Source of the DNA: CAZWFW01 sp964633445
GTDB lineage: Archaea; Undinarchaeota; CAZWFW01
Reading direction: 5' to 3'
Assembly: GCA_964633445.1 (NCBI GenBank)
Contig: CAZWFW010000003.1
Coordinates: 1 to 45,845 of the forward strand
Length of the DNA: 45,845 nt
Positions 24,862-33,909 of this stretch are shown here, piece by piece. The notes under the pieces are model-generated. The model was not told the DNA's origin. It searched no databases and was given only the letters and a program-made list of their open reading frames with translations. A program made the position numbers and the translations under genes. Position 1 is the first letter of the stretch. Every line of letters starts with the position of its first letter.

Positions 24862-25646
24862 CAAAAGAAGTTTGGGTTGAGTATCTTAAGGAAGTGGATC
24901 TAGGGAATCCTATATTGATTGAGGGATTGCCGGGATTTGGACTTGTGGGTAAACTTGCTGCTGAACACTTGATCAACGAACTTAAAGCCGAAAAATTTGC
25001 TATGCTGTATTCGCATCACTTTCCACCACAAGTTGTCGTTTCAAGGGACGGTGTTGTAAAGCCGATAGTTAACGAGTTTTATGCATACAAAGGAAAGAAA
25101 AAAAGCTTGATCTTAGTGATTGGGGATGCCCAGTGTTCAACTGTTAGAGGACAGTATTTGTTGGCGGAGACAATTCTTGACATAGCGGAGAAATACGGTA
25201 CAAAAATGATTTTTACATTGGGTGGTTATGCCACTGGTAAATTAAAAGAACATCCCAAAGTATATGGTGCTGCTACATCAATCAAACTTGTAAGGAAGTA
25301 CGAGAAGTATGGAATTATCTTCAGAACTGAAACTGAGAGAGGAGGTATAATAGGCGCTTCTGGATTGCTACTCGGATTAGGTAAAAGGAGGGGAATGGAA
25401 GGGGTATGCCTGATGGGCGAGACTCCAGGCCATCCTTTAATTGTTGATGCTAAAGCTGCCGCATGTGTTCTTAAAGTTTTAACAAAGATCTTGGGAATAA
25501 AGGTGAGTATCGAGAAGCTTGAAAGGAAAGCAAGGGAGGTTGAGCTCTTCAGAGAAACGCTTGAAGATATGATGAGAAGGGCTTTGGAGAAAAGCTACAT
25601 TAAGGAGAGGGAGGAGATACACGATCAACTTAGGTATATAGGCTAG
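24858..25646 (+). CDS. PAC2-family proteasome assembly chaperone homologue
   Basis: The 262-residue protein matches the archaeal PAC2/PbaB-like family: NPILIEGLPGFGLVGKLAAE at the front, VIGDAQCSTVRGQY and FTLGGYATGKL in the middle, and a C-terminal helical tail. Homologues assist assembly of proteasome or related complexes, but activity of this one is inferred. It ends the conserved operon after nop10 and is followed by a T-rich stretch. Confidence 0.87.
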   Translation: MTKEVWVEYLKEVDLGNPILIEGLPGFGLVGKLAAEHLINELKAEKFAMLYSHHFPPQVVVSRDGVVKPIVNEFYAYKGKKKSLILVIGDAQCSTVRGQYLLAETILDIAEKYGTKMIFTLGGYATGKLKEHPKVYGAATSIKLVRKYEKYGIIFRTETERGGIIGASGLLLGLGKRRGMEGVCLMGETPGHPLIVDAKAAACVLKVLTKILGIKVSIEKLERKAREVELFRETLEDMMRRALEKSYIKEREEIHDQLRYIG

Positions 25647-25686
25647 AAATTGAAAACAAATAGGCTTTCGTAAATATGGCTTGCAC

Positions 25687-25703
25687 TTTCCTTTTTTATT
25701 TTT
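25687..25703 (+). terminator. T-rich terminator after the PAC2 gene
   Basis: TTTCCTTTTTTATTTTT follows the last gene of the long plus-strand operon by about 40 bases. Oligo-T tracts end transcription in archaea without needing a hairpin. The opposite-strand gene ends at 25726, so this sits in the convergent gap. Confidence 0.45.
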
Positions 25704-25725
25704 AAATTGAGCCCTATTCGAATAT

Positions 25726-26184
25726 CTAGAAACCTATCACAATTTTATCGTACTTGCTGTTCTCTGGATAAATAACTTTAACCTTTTTATTACCTCTCCT
25801 AACAAAATAGAATATTTTCTCAAATTTCCTATCACAGACAATTTTCAGAACTAAAATGTAAAGAAACACATAGATTGCTACCAGGAGACCTCCAAGCAGC
25901 GGTTTATACGGAAATGTGATCAGAAGTATTATAGGAGGAGGTATAATAGCAAATATTAGAGCTAAAATCATAAATTTTACGGAGACTCTATAATACGTAC
26001 CAGCTTTTATAACATGCGGTATGCATGTACCTGGCAATCTTAATTCGCAGCAAGTACTCCAATCGATATCCCTTTCCTCAATTTTCTTCGCTTTAAATTC
26101 TATTTTTCTCTTAAAGCAAAATAAGCTTTCCCAAAGCGAAAATTCTACTCTGTTCTCCGTATTTATTAGCATCGTAGCAATCAA
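25726..26184 (-). CDS. Two-helix membrane protein of unknown function
   Basis: Not recognised. The 152-residue product has a cysteine-containing N-terminal part (CFKRK, WSTCCELRLPGTC), two close hydrophobic helices at about 70-90 and 93-113, and a basic C-terminal region (FVRRGNKKVKVIYPENSKYD). The start is uncertain: ATG at residues 1 and 5 lies over the remains of the eight-cysteine gene upstream. It may be a real gene whose start moved when that neighbour decayed. Confidence 0.5.
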   Translation of the reverse strand: MIATMLINTENRVEFSLWESLFCFKRKIEFKAKKIEERDIDWSTCCELRLPGTCIPHVIKAGTYYRVSVKFMILALIFAIIPPPIILLITFPYKPLLGGLLVAIYVFLYILVLKIVCDRKFEKIFYFVRRGNKKVKVIYPENSKYDKIVIGF

Positions 26185-26188
26185 GCCA

Positions 26189-26404
26189 TCACATGTAGTT
26201 GTGATCGGTTTTCAAACTTCGATTGACAAACTGCCCAGAACATCCAGCTTTTATACAGTCTTCATCACTGCTGCATTTGCCGTAAGTCGACCAACCGCAA
26301 AATTCTGCATGAGGTTTCAAAATGAAAATATTACCATCTTTATTCAGAAACTCGACTTTAGCTTCCTTAGGAACATCAAAAATTGTCACTCTCTTTCCGC
26401 ACAT
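26189..26404 (-). pseudogene. Eight-cysteine-cluster gene cut short by in-frame TGA
   Basis: The 71-residue frame has a strong GGAGGT Shine-Dalgarno eight bases before ATG 26404. It contains FCGWSTYGKCSSDEDC and GCSGQ, which I recognise as the first half of the archaeal eight-cysteine-cluster domain. It stops at TGA (26189-26191), yet the same frame then continues WLDCYDANKYG, the next conserved part of that domain, before a TAA at 26111-26113. The final cysteines are absent. The picture is a nonsense-interrupted and decaying gene, though a short functional product cannot be excluded. Confidence 0.6.
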
Positions 26405-26452
26405 ACACCAATACCTCCTATTGCTAATCTTTTGATTTTTGCCATTTTTTAA

Positions 26453-29173
26453 TTAGATTCTTATTCTAAGTAATTTCCTCAATTCATCAGCTAAAAATAT
26501 GATGATAGGAACAATCAATATTAAAAGCAATTCCTCAGCATGCAAGGGTACAACATTAAATGCGATGTGTAGAGGTGTATAGAGAATAATCAATTGCAAA
26601 AACGCGGAGATTAGCAAGGCAGGCCACAACCATTTATTATTTCTCAGTCTGAACGATGATATATTCTCGCTTCTCGATGCGAAAGCTCTACCGAATTCCG
26701 AAAATGCCAGAGCTGTGAATGCCACAGTTCGTGCAAGAATTAAATTTTTTGACAGGAACTTCTTGAAAAGCAGTATTACGAGAGTTGCAATCAGTGTGCC
26801 CATAGCGGTATAATAAACTAATTTTCTGTTAGTTATGAACCTATCTTCCTTTTTTCTTGGAGATTTTTTCATAATACCAGGTTCGGCAGGTTCTAAACCC
26901 AAAGCAATCGCTGGTAACGCATCAGTAGTAACATTTATCCACAGCAAGTGAATGGATTTTAAAAAAGAAGTTGGAGATAAGTGCAAAAGTAGCATTGCTC
27001 CGCATACCGAAATAACTTCGCCAAAGTTGCATGTAAGCAAATAATTTATTGGCTTCTTCAAGTTCTCAAAAATAATTCTACCTTGCTTTACAGCCTCAAC
27101 TATTGTGGCAAAGTTGTCGTCAAGCAAAATTAGTTGACTAGCTTCCTTAGCAACATCTGTACCTCTTATACCCATAGCCACACCAATATCGGCAAATTTT
27201 AATGCAGGAGCATCATTAACACCATCACCAGTCATCGCTACTACGTAACCCTTCCTCTTTAAAGCCTTAACGATTCTTGCCTTATGCTCTGGTGTAACCC
27301 TGGCGTAGACTTTAATTTTATCAACAATGTTCTCGAGTTCCTCATCACTAAGTTTGTCGAGTTCCTTACCTTCAATAATACTGCCTTCACTCACATCCAA
27401 ACCGATCATTCTGGCAACTGCCATTGCTGTTAGTTTATGGTCTCCAGTAACCATAATAACCCTTATACCAGCCTCCTTAGCAATTCTAATAGCTCTTGCT
27501 ACCTCCTCTCTCGGCGGATCTATTATTGCCAGAACCGCAAAGAATATCAAATTGCTTTCCACTTCGTTGACGTCTTCCTTTATTATCCTGGGATCTTCAA
27601 CTACCCTATATGCTATAGCGTAAGTTCTGTAGCCCCTACTTGCCAAATCCTCGATCATCTTGCTGATTTTGGTCTTTAAGTCTTCGTCAAGCTCCAAAAT
27701 TTCACCAGTGCAACCATTTATAACTCTATTACATCTTGCAAGCAGTAACTCTGGAGCACCGCTTGAAATTAACAGAAAACCATCCGAAATTTTATGAATT
27801 GTGGTTTTTCTTTTTCTAAACCTATCGAAGGGTATTAGTTTCCTAAGGGGCAAACTTCCCTTAGCTTGCTCTATACCCTTCTCACCAATGCCCTTATATG
27901 CCAGCACCAATGCAGCACCTTCTGTTGTTGAACCCTTAATGTGCCACTCGCCATTTTCTTTAACAAGTTTAACATTTACGCTTGTGTGTGCGGCAGTATA
28001 TCTAAGCAAATCTCCTAGAACCTTATCATTTTTGCCAACTACAGCCTTTATGGCACCTTCAGGTGAATAACCTACACCAGAAACTTCATATTCGCTGTTA
28101 AGCATAACTATGCGTTTAACTGTCATTTCACCTTTAGTTATGGTTCCAGTTTTGTCGCTACATATAGCATTGCAAGAGCCTAAAGCTTCGACGGCTGCTA
28201 AGCGCTTAACTAACGCATTCTTCTTAGCCATTTTCCTCGATCCTATTGCAAGCACAGTTGTCGCTATAGCAGGCAAACCCTCAGGAATCGCAGCTATAGC
28301 TAGTGCTATGGAAAAACGGGCAATCTTTATCAAGGGTTCCTTTGTCCAGAGCATCGATGTGATGAAGATGGAAAGTGATATAAGCAGAATCACAACACCG
28401 ATCCTCCTACCAAAGTAATCTAGCTCTCTTTCAAGAGGAGTCTTTTCTTCTGGAGCCTCAGCAATAGCTTTTGCAATTCTGCCAACTTCGCTCTGCATTC
28501 CGGTAGCAACAACAATTGCCTTGGCGTAACCCTTAGTGACATATGTACCCATGAAAACCATGTTCTTCCTATCCGCTAAGGGCGTACTCTTTGGTAGGAT
28601 AAGTTCAGCATCTTTTAATACTGGGGTTGACTCTCCAGTCAGTGCGGATTCGTCAACCTCAAAATTCCAAGTCTCGAGTAATCTAGCATCTGCGGGAATT
28701 CTGTCTCCTTCATTCAAAATTAGGATGTCTCCAGGCACTACTTCTTTTGCATAAATCTCAGTTTCCTTATTATCTCTGACAACCTTACATGTTGGCGTAG
28801 CTAATTTTTTAAGAGCTTCCATAGCTTTTTCAGCCTTATACTCTTGCAGGAAACCCATGATAGCCATAAAAAGAACAATTAACAGGATTACTACGGCATC
28901 CAATACCTCGCCGAGAAGGAATGCTGAAATTAGTGTCGCAATAAGCAGAATTAGGATAAGAAAGTTTGCAAATTGGCGTAGAAATAGAAAGATAGCTGGC
29001 TTCTTCTTTTCCACAATTTCATTGTACCCATATCTTTTTAATCTTTCCTTAGCTTCGCTATTGCTTAAACCATTAGCAGATGAGGATAACTTGCTGATGA
29101 CCTCATTAGCACTTAAAGAGTGCCACTCCATATCCACTAAAATTGAAGTTTTAACTAACATAAAATAATTCAT
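26453..29173 (-). CDS. P-type cation ATPase, calcium (P2A-like) type
   Basis: A membrane pump driven by ATP hydrolysis. The 906 residues include the N-terminal cation-ATPase domain, the TGES-type actuator segment (DESALTGEST), PEGLP in the fourth helix region, the phosphorylated D340 in SDKTGT, MVTGDH and the hinge GDGVNDAPALK. The later helix segment WINVTTDALPAIALG, with the PEGLP site, is typical of Ca2+ or Mn2+ pumps. ATG 29131 (MEWHSL) fits family starts better than ATG 29173, so the first 14 residues are doubtful. No regulatory neighbours are evident. Confidence 0.9.
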   Translation of the reverse strand: MNYFMLVKTSILVDMEWHSLSANEVISKLSSSANGLSNSEAKERLKRYGYNEIVEKKKPAIFLFLRQFANFLILILLIATLISAFLLGEVLDAVVILLIVLFMAIMGFLQEYKAEKAMEALKKLATPTCKVVRDNKETEIYAKEVVPGDILILNEGDRIPADARLLETWNFEVDESALTGESTPVLKDAELILPKSTPLADRKNMVFMGTYVTKGYAKAIVVATGMQSEVGRIAKAIAEAPEEKTPLERELDYFGRRIGVVILLISLSIFITSMLWTKEPLIKIARFSIALAIAAIPEGLPAIATTVLAIGSRKMAKKNALVKRLAAVEALGSCNAICSDKTGTITKGEMTVKRIVMLNSEYEVSGVGYSPEGAIKAVVGKNDKVLGDLLRYTAAHTSVNVKLVKENGEWHIKGSTTEGAALVLAYKGIGEKGIEQAKGSLPLRKLIPFDRFRKRKTTIHKISDGFLLISSGAPELLLARCNRVINGCTGEILELDEDLKTKISKMIEDLASRGYRTYAIAYRVVEDPRIIKEDVNEVESNLIFFAVLAIIDPPREEVARAIRIAKEAGIRVIMVTGDHKLTAMAVARMIGLDVSEGSIIEGKELDKLSDEELENIVDKIKVYARVTPEHKARIVKALKRKGYVVAMTGDGVNDAPALKFADIGVAMGIRGTDVAKEASQLILLDDNFATIVEAVKQGRIIFENLKKPINYLLTCNFGEVISVCGAMLLLHLSPTSFLKSIHLLWINVTTDALPAIALGLEPAEPGIMKKSPRKKEDRFITNRKLVYYTAMGTLIATLVILLFKKFLSKNLILARTVAFTALAFSEFGRAFASRSENISSFRLRNNKWLWPALLISAFLQLIILYTPLHIAFNVVPLHAEELLLILIVPIIIFLADELRKLLRIRI

Positions 29174-29231
29174 CAGGTTTATGAATGCTCAAGCGAAAGA
29201 AATTTCTCTGCAAAATAATCTTAAAAATTAG

Positions 29232-30080
29232 ATGAAGGTACAACTCATAGCTGCTGACAGCATGGGTACTCGCAGCATGTGCACCTATGTTGAAACAGAT
29301 ATCAAAATTCTAATAGATCCTAGCGTTTCTTTGGCACCCTCTCGCTATGGCTTACCTCCACATCCCTTAGAAGAGGAGAAACTAAAGGAAGATTGGCAAA
29401 AAATACTAAAGCTTTCGGAAAAAGCAGAGATAATGATAATAACCCATTATCACTTTGATCATTTCTCATGGCGACATCCAGAGCAATTCAAAGATAAAAT
29501 TTTGCTAATTAAGCACCCTAAGCAAAATATTAACAGAAGCCAATTTGGCAGAGCAAGCTTCTTTCTAAGTCAAATTGAAGGAATGCCAAGAAAATTGGAG
29601 TATATAGATGGTAAAAGCTTTGATTTTGGGGAAACGAAGATAATTTGCTCGAAACCTGTATTCCATGGAACAAATAACAAACTTGGCTATGTTGTTGAGG
29701 TGTTGATTGATTATAAAGGCAAAAAATTTCTTTTTATGAGTGATGTTGAAGGTCCTGCTCTGCAGGACCAAGCAAGCTTTGCTCTGCAGCATAAACCAGA
29801 AGTTATCTATATTGATGGACCAATGACGTATATGCTTGGCTATAAATATGCTATGGATAATTTTAGGAAAACTGTAGAAAATATTAGGAAATTCTCGGAA
29901 TTTGCAAAAACAATTATTTGGGATCATCATTTAACAAGAGATTTGCATTACAAGGAAAAAATAAAGGAAGCTGTGGATTATGCAAAAGATAAAGGTTGCA
30001 AAATTGTTTCAGCAGCAGAGTTTATGGGCCAAAAGGATAATTTACTTGAAGCAAGAAGGAAGGAGTTATATGGTAAATAA
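29232..30080 (+). CDS. UPF0282 metallo-beta-lactamase-fold hydrolase
   Basis: The 282-residue protein carries the metallo-beta-lactamase motif THYHFDH (H72, H74, D76, H77), a later His in PVFHGTNN, Asp in FLFMSDVEGP and a C-terminal IIWDHHLTRD. The start MKVQLIAADSMGTRSMCTYV matches the archaeal UPF0282 family. Substrate is unknown. It is divergent from the P-type ATPase with a 58-base gap. Confidence 0.85.
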   Translation: MKVQLIAADSMGTRSMCTYVETDIKILIDPSVSLAPSRYGLPPHPLEEEKLKEDWQKILKLSEKAEIMIITHYHFDHFSWRHPEQFKDKILLIKHPKQNINRSQFGRASFFLSQIEGMPRKLEYIDGKSFDFGETKIICSKPVFHGTNNKLGYVVEVLIDYKGKKFLFMSDVEGPALQDQASFALQHKPEVIYIDGPMTYMLGYKYAMDNFRKTVENIRKFSEFAKTIIWDHHLTRDLHYKEKIKEAVDYAKDKGCKIVSAAEFMGQKDNLLEARRKELYGK

Positions 30081-30116
30081 CTTTGCTTAGGAATTGTTTT
30101 TGATCAGAAATAAAAA

Positions 30117-30599
30117 TTAACCAATTTTAGTCATCCAGCTTAGAACTGCCAACAGTACAAAGGTAGTGACCGCATTAATAACCAAGATACCTTGTGCAGT
30201 TATGAAATCTGCGCTACCTAGCAGGTACCTCTGATTGCACAGAAGATGAATCGCTATTGTTGGCAAAAAAGCTATTACCACAATTAAAAGTATGCGTACA
30301 TCAATCCTAAGTTTTGATGTTTGAACATACGCCAACGAACTTTGTAATGTTAGAACTATAGGAATAATTAGCAAGGGTAATAAATAATAGAAAAAGGACG
30401 GGATGTCAGGTCTATTATAGACGAAGGCGAGAGGGCTAATTGTAAGGAGCGTACTCTTCCTTAAAAGTACTCCGAGAAAAATTAGTGCTAAAAAAAGAAA
30501 ATATGACAGAATTTGTAGATTTAAAATTAGCATACACGTAAGTATGGGAGCCGTAAAAAGAAAAATAAGTAAAATGTCAAGTGTGTTTTCGATTCTCAT
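30117..30599 (-). CDS. Multi-helix membrane protein of unknown function
   Basis: Not recognised. Most of the 160 residues are hydrophobic, with about five helices (near 8-28, 30-52, 68-88, 100-120 and 138-157) and few polar loops (RPDIPSFF, NQRYLLGSADF). No motif suggests transport or catalysis. It lies between UPF0282 and the transglutaminase gene but in opposite orientation to both. Confidence 0.6.
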   Translation of the reverse strand: MRIENTLDILLIFLFTAPILTCMLILNLQILSYFLFLALIFLGVLLRKSTLLTISPLAFVYNRPDIPSFFYYLLPLLIIPIVLTLQSSLAYVQTSKLRIDVRILLIVVIAFLPTIAIHLLCNQRYLLGSADFITAQGILVINAVTTFVLLAVLSWMTKIG

Positions 30600-30660
30600 C
30601 CTTAAGCACCTCAGAAAAATTATCTAAAGGATGATGCAAGTTAATCTTTTTTGAGCATAT

Positions 30661-30691
30661 CTGCATGGTATAAGCTTCTGCATGAGCAGAA
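30661..30691. promoter_or_regulatory. Candidate operator upstream of the transglutaminase gene
   Basis: CTGCATG occurs twice, at 30661-30667 and 30678-30684. The second copy lies inside a perfect inverted repeat TTCTGC-ATGA-GCAGAA (30676-30691). The block is 20 bases before the TATA-like box at 30711, a place where activators or repressors bind in archaea. Function is inferred. Confidence 0.3.
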
Positions 30692-30710
30692 TAGTTTACG
30701 CTCATTAAAG

Positions 30711-30719
30711 TTTTAATAT
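30711..30719 (+). promoter_or_regulatory. TATA-like box for the transglutaminase-DUF4350 operon
   Basis: TTTTAATAT is centred about 27 bases before ATG 30742, matching a leaderless transcript. A second AT-rich block, GTATAAAT at 30721-30728, is too close to the ATG to serve. Confidence 0.42.
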
Positions 30720-30741
30720 TGTATAAATCTAAAATAAGTTT

Positions 30742-32649
30742 ATGAAATATTTTAGACTAATTTTATGCGTTTTGGTTTTCATTTCTTGCTTTTTAGCAAC
30801 ATCTTTTTGTTATAATGCACCCTACGAGGAAATTCCACCATACAACTATCCCATAATTTCGGAACCTCCGGAATGGTTAGAATGGCTTACTTACTTGTGG
30901 TTTTTTGGAAGCTCAGGAGGAGGTATGCCACAGCTTGCTTTTATTGTAGAACCTGCTAATAATCTCTATTGGAAAACAGAAACATACGATATCTACTTGG
31001 GGGTGCCAAGAAATGGGATTTCTTGGCTGAAGAGTAAGAAGGGTTGTTACTCTTCGCCATCCGCCGGTAATTATGGGGCGAAATATAACGTATCAAAAAT
31101 TGTTCTTCAGGGACATCACGAATTCTTTTTAATTAAACCACCTACAGAGGAGTCTGAAATTAATGCTGATAGTATAATTCTTGATCCAGCATCTGCTGGA
31201 ATCTTTGAGGTATGTAAAAATATGTACGATGATTACAAAATTTTGCTGAATCTGAAGCAAAACGCAATGCTATATTATAATGCGTATTTTACACCTCTTG
31301 AGATAGATCCTGAAAAGATTGGGTATGTTGAAGATGTTCCTAAGGAAATAATTAACCAGTACACTCAGCTACCGTATAAAACGTTGCCCAGCGAGATCGC
31401 TGAGGTTAAAGATATGCTCTACGATCCTAACTTAACTGTTTACGAACAAACTGCAAAAATTGCAAAGTATGTGATGAAAAATATACGCTACGATAGGTAT
31501 TGGTGGTTAAATGCGACACCTTGGCAAAATGAAGATGTTGCGGTATGGACACTGAGAAATAGGAAGGGAATTTGCACCCATTTTGCCACCACTTTCATAG
31601 TCTTGCTCCGTTCAATGAATATTCCTGCAAGACTTGCCATAGGTTTTGCGGGGGGAATAAACTACGGTAATAAAACATATATATTTACGTCCTTCGCACA
31701 TGCTTGGGCTGAGGTATACATGCCACCGTACGGCTGGGTTCCTGTTGAGGTTACTGCACCCTCAAATGAAACTCAAATGCCTATAAATATGGAAAACTTG
31801 CCTTTAATACCATTTAATGGTAATGTGGAGCCATATTTGCATGAAATGTATGAAAATCTCCTTAACCAGCAGCTTAACCAATTCAACCTTACGGATCTAC
31901 AGCAACTTTTAAATAACAGCTACAATATAAGCTACTGGAATACCAGTCTGTGGAACTTTAGCTATTTTGGAAACTGGACACCTCAACAGTGGAATTTTAG
32001 TTACTGGAATATCAGTTGGGATGTTTGGAATACAACATACGATAGCTTTAATTTTACAGGGAATTACACGGGAAGTGTAAATAATGTTACGGATAACGTA
32101 ACAAGTAGCGAAAATAGAACGGAAAGCAATGATACAGCTCCAGATTTCGGAAATCTAGATCTAAATACCACATTCAGATCAGGACTTTTAAGTCTTGGCA
32201 CCAGAAAAATTACTGTTCTACTTATAATTTTGTTCGCGATCTTGCTTTTACTTCTCTCTAGTTTCGTTACGAGAGGAAAGAAAAGGGAAGTTAAAAAATT
32301 AGAAAGGCTTCCTCCAGTTAGGAAGATTAAATATGTTGACTTAATGAGGGTTATTAGGATTTGTGAGCAGATGGGTAAAAAGGGAAAATATTTAGAAGCT
32401 GTACTCTACGCGTATATAGAGCTAGCTTCTTTCTTCAGATACAAATTTGATATTAAGGAATGGAGCTCTAAAACACCTAGAGAATTTGGAAGCAGCGTTA
32501 AGAAAGCTACTAGGATAGATATAGCACCAATAACTTACGTTTTTGAGAAAGCTCGTTATGCTGAGAATGTTTCGGAAAAGGAGTTTTTTGAATTTTTAAA
32601 TTGCTTAAAGGAAGTGGCAAAGGAAATTAAAGCTGAGGAAAATGCTTAA
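30742..32649 (+). CDS. Membrane transglutaminase-like protein with DUF4129 tail
   Basis: A signal peptide (1-22) precedes an outer domain. The transglutaminase core has C278 (KGICTHFATTF), H320 (SFAHAWAEVY) and E336 (WVPVEVT) where the classic triad has Asp; a Glu here is not rare in archaeal relatives as far as I recall. Residues 382-475 form a linker with 16 N-glycosylation sequons. One membrane helix at about 490-508 follows, then a cytosolic DUF4129-like domain with TPREFGS. This is the TgpA-like plan. DUF4350 follows with 8 bases of overlap and DUF58 and MoxR face it, a familiar membrane-complex gene set. Confidence 0.87.
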   Translation: MKYFRLILCVLVFISCFLATSFCYNAPYEEIPPYNYPIISEPPEWLEWLTYLWFFGSSGGGMPQLAFIVEPANNLYWKTETYDIYLGVPRNGISWLKSKKGCYSSPSAGNYGAKYNVSKIVLQGHHEFFLIKPPTEESEINADSIILDPASAGIFEVCKNMYDDYKILLNLKQNAMLYYNAYFTPLEIDPEKIGYVEDVPKEIINQYTQLPYKTLPSEIAEVKDMLYDPNLTVYEQTAKIAKYVMKNIRYDRYWWLNATPWQNEDVAVWTLRNRKGICTHFATTFIVLLRSMNIPARLAIGFAGGINYGNKTYIFTSFAHAWAEVYMPPYGWVPVEVTAPSNETQMPINMENLPLIPFNGNVEPYLHEMYENLLNQQLNQFNLTDLQQLLNNSYNISYWNTSLWNFSYFGNWTPQQWNFSYWNISWDVWNTTYDSFNFTGNYTGSVNNVTDNVTSSENRTESNDTAPDFGNLDLNTTFRSGLLSLGTRKITVLLIILFAILLLLLSSFVTRGKKREVKKLERLPPVRKIKYVDLMRVIRICEQMGKKGKYLEAVLYAYIELASFFRYKFDIKEWSSKTPREFGSSVKKATRIDIAPITYVFEKARYAENVSEKEFFEFLNCLKEVAKEIKAEENA

Positions 32650-33907
32650 TCAGAGAATAGTACGCATTGTTACTGTAGCTATATTATTTTTATCCATCTC
32701 CCTTTTCTTGTTTTATACATCAAAAACGATTTATGAAGCTCCTCCAAATTCCTCAGCATACTCAAGTAGCTGGCGTGGTCTAAGCAAGATTTACGGTTTT
32801 CTTATAAGAAGCGGATACACAATCAAAATTCTCCATTCCGATTTAGAACCCCTAAAAAATTTTGAAAGGGGAAGTATGTTGGTAATTGTAGGTAATACAG
32901 CTAGATATTCTAGGGAGGGCATCAGAACTATTAAGCAGTATGTAGAGAGAGGAGGTTGCCTGCTAATTTGCGATGAAGCAGGAAGCGATCTGATAGAAAG
33001 TTTTGGTGTTATTATGAATAATGCTACGGTAGTAGACTTTAGAAAATTTGCAAAGAGGCAGGATATTCCTTACATAAGATTTAAAGTAGCGGAAGTGGAG
33101 GGTGAGGTTTTATTGAAATTCCCCTCTGCAATTTTGGATTATCCAGAAAATACTTACGTGCTTGCAAAAACTTCAGCAGATAGCTGGATTGACGAAAATA
33201 AAGACTATAAGATAAATGCCTCAAGCGAATCCAAAGGACCCTTTGCTGAAGCTGTTTATTTTGAGTATGGTGACGGAGATGTAATAATTGTTGCAGATTC
33301 GGACATATTCACAAACGACATGATTGATAAAGCGGATAATGCCAAATTCCTACTAGCGCTACTATTACTTTGCAAACCTTCCTTAATAATCTTCGATGAA
33401 AGCAAATCCGATGGAGTGGTGTTAGGCGATGTGAGCGAGTTTCATAATAACCTTATGAATATTAATAAATGGAAGACCCTAATTTTTTCTGCACTGATGT
33501 TAACATCTCTTTTTGCGGTAGATATGTACTCTAGAAAGGTAAATAAAAGAAAGTCTAGGAGAATTTCGCCTCAAGTAAGTGAATTCAGAAGGTTGGTTGA
33601 GGATATCAGGAAGAGATTTGCGAAAAGATACGAACCATATAACTGGATAATACTAATGAGATGCAGGCAATTGAGAAAGGTTTTGTTAAAATACGTCTCC
33701 CCCAAATTGCGGGATAAGGTTGATGATCTAACGTTGGTTTCCTTAGTTTACGAGAAAAAAAGAAATTTCGATAAAGTTGAACTTTATCATCTGCTGAAGG
33801 CTTGCAGAAGCATAGGGGAAGGTAAAAGTTTTGTCAAAAGCTTAAGAGAAACGACATTTCTTGAAAGAAAGCTAAGAAAATATATAGAACTATTGAAAAC
33901 TCGCTAA
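32642..33907 (+). CDS. DUF4350 membrane protein
   Basis: The 421-residue protein has an N-terminal helix (8-26), an outer Rossmann-like domain starting SSAYSSSWRGLSKIYGFLIRSG and including LVIVGN, GGCLLICDE and VIIVADSDIFTND, a second helix near 278-298 and a basic cytosolic tail. This is the DUF4350 plan, the usual partner of transglutaminase/DUF4129, DUF58 and MoxR genes. The start overlaps the previous gene by eight bases. Molecular role unknown. Confidence 0.82.
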   Translation: MLNQRIVRIVTVAILFLSISLFLFYTSKTIYEAPPNSSAYSSSWRGLSKIYGFLIRSGYTIKILHSDLEPLKNFERGSMLVIVGNTARYSREGIRTIKQYVERGGCLLICDEAGSDLIESFGVIMNNATVVDFRKFAKRQDIPYIRFKVAEVEGEVLLKFPSAILDYPENTYVLAKTSADSWIDENKDYKINASSESKGPFAEAVYFEYGDGDVIIVADSDIFTNDMIDKADNAKFLLALLLLCKPSLIIFDESKSDGVVLGDVSEFHNNLMNINKWKTLIFSALMLTSLFAVDMYSRKVNKRKSRRISPQVSEFRRLVEDIRKRFAKRYEPYNWIILMRCRQLRKVLLKYVSPKLRDKVDDLTLVSLVYEKKRNFDKVELYHLLKACRSIGEGKSFVKSLRETTFLERKLRKYIELLKTR

Positions 33908-33909
33908 TG

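Noticed and set aside
26189..26191. TGA as a selenocysteine codon in the eight-cysteine-cluster gene
   Set aside because: The TGA aligns to a variable position rather than a conserved cysteine, no selenocysteine insertion structure was noticed, and the final cysteines of the domain are also missing.
27327..28754. Several plus-strand open frames inside the P-type ATPase gene
   Set aside because: They are Ser/Ile/Leu-rich mirror frames of a strongly conserved gene on the other strand, with no start signals or recognisable domains.
31741..31758. Broken transglutaminase active site (Glu at the third triad position)
   Set aside because: Cys278 and His320 are intact and a VEVT form at this place is, as far as I recall, usual in archaeal relatives, so the site is probably functional.
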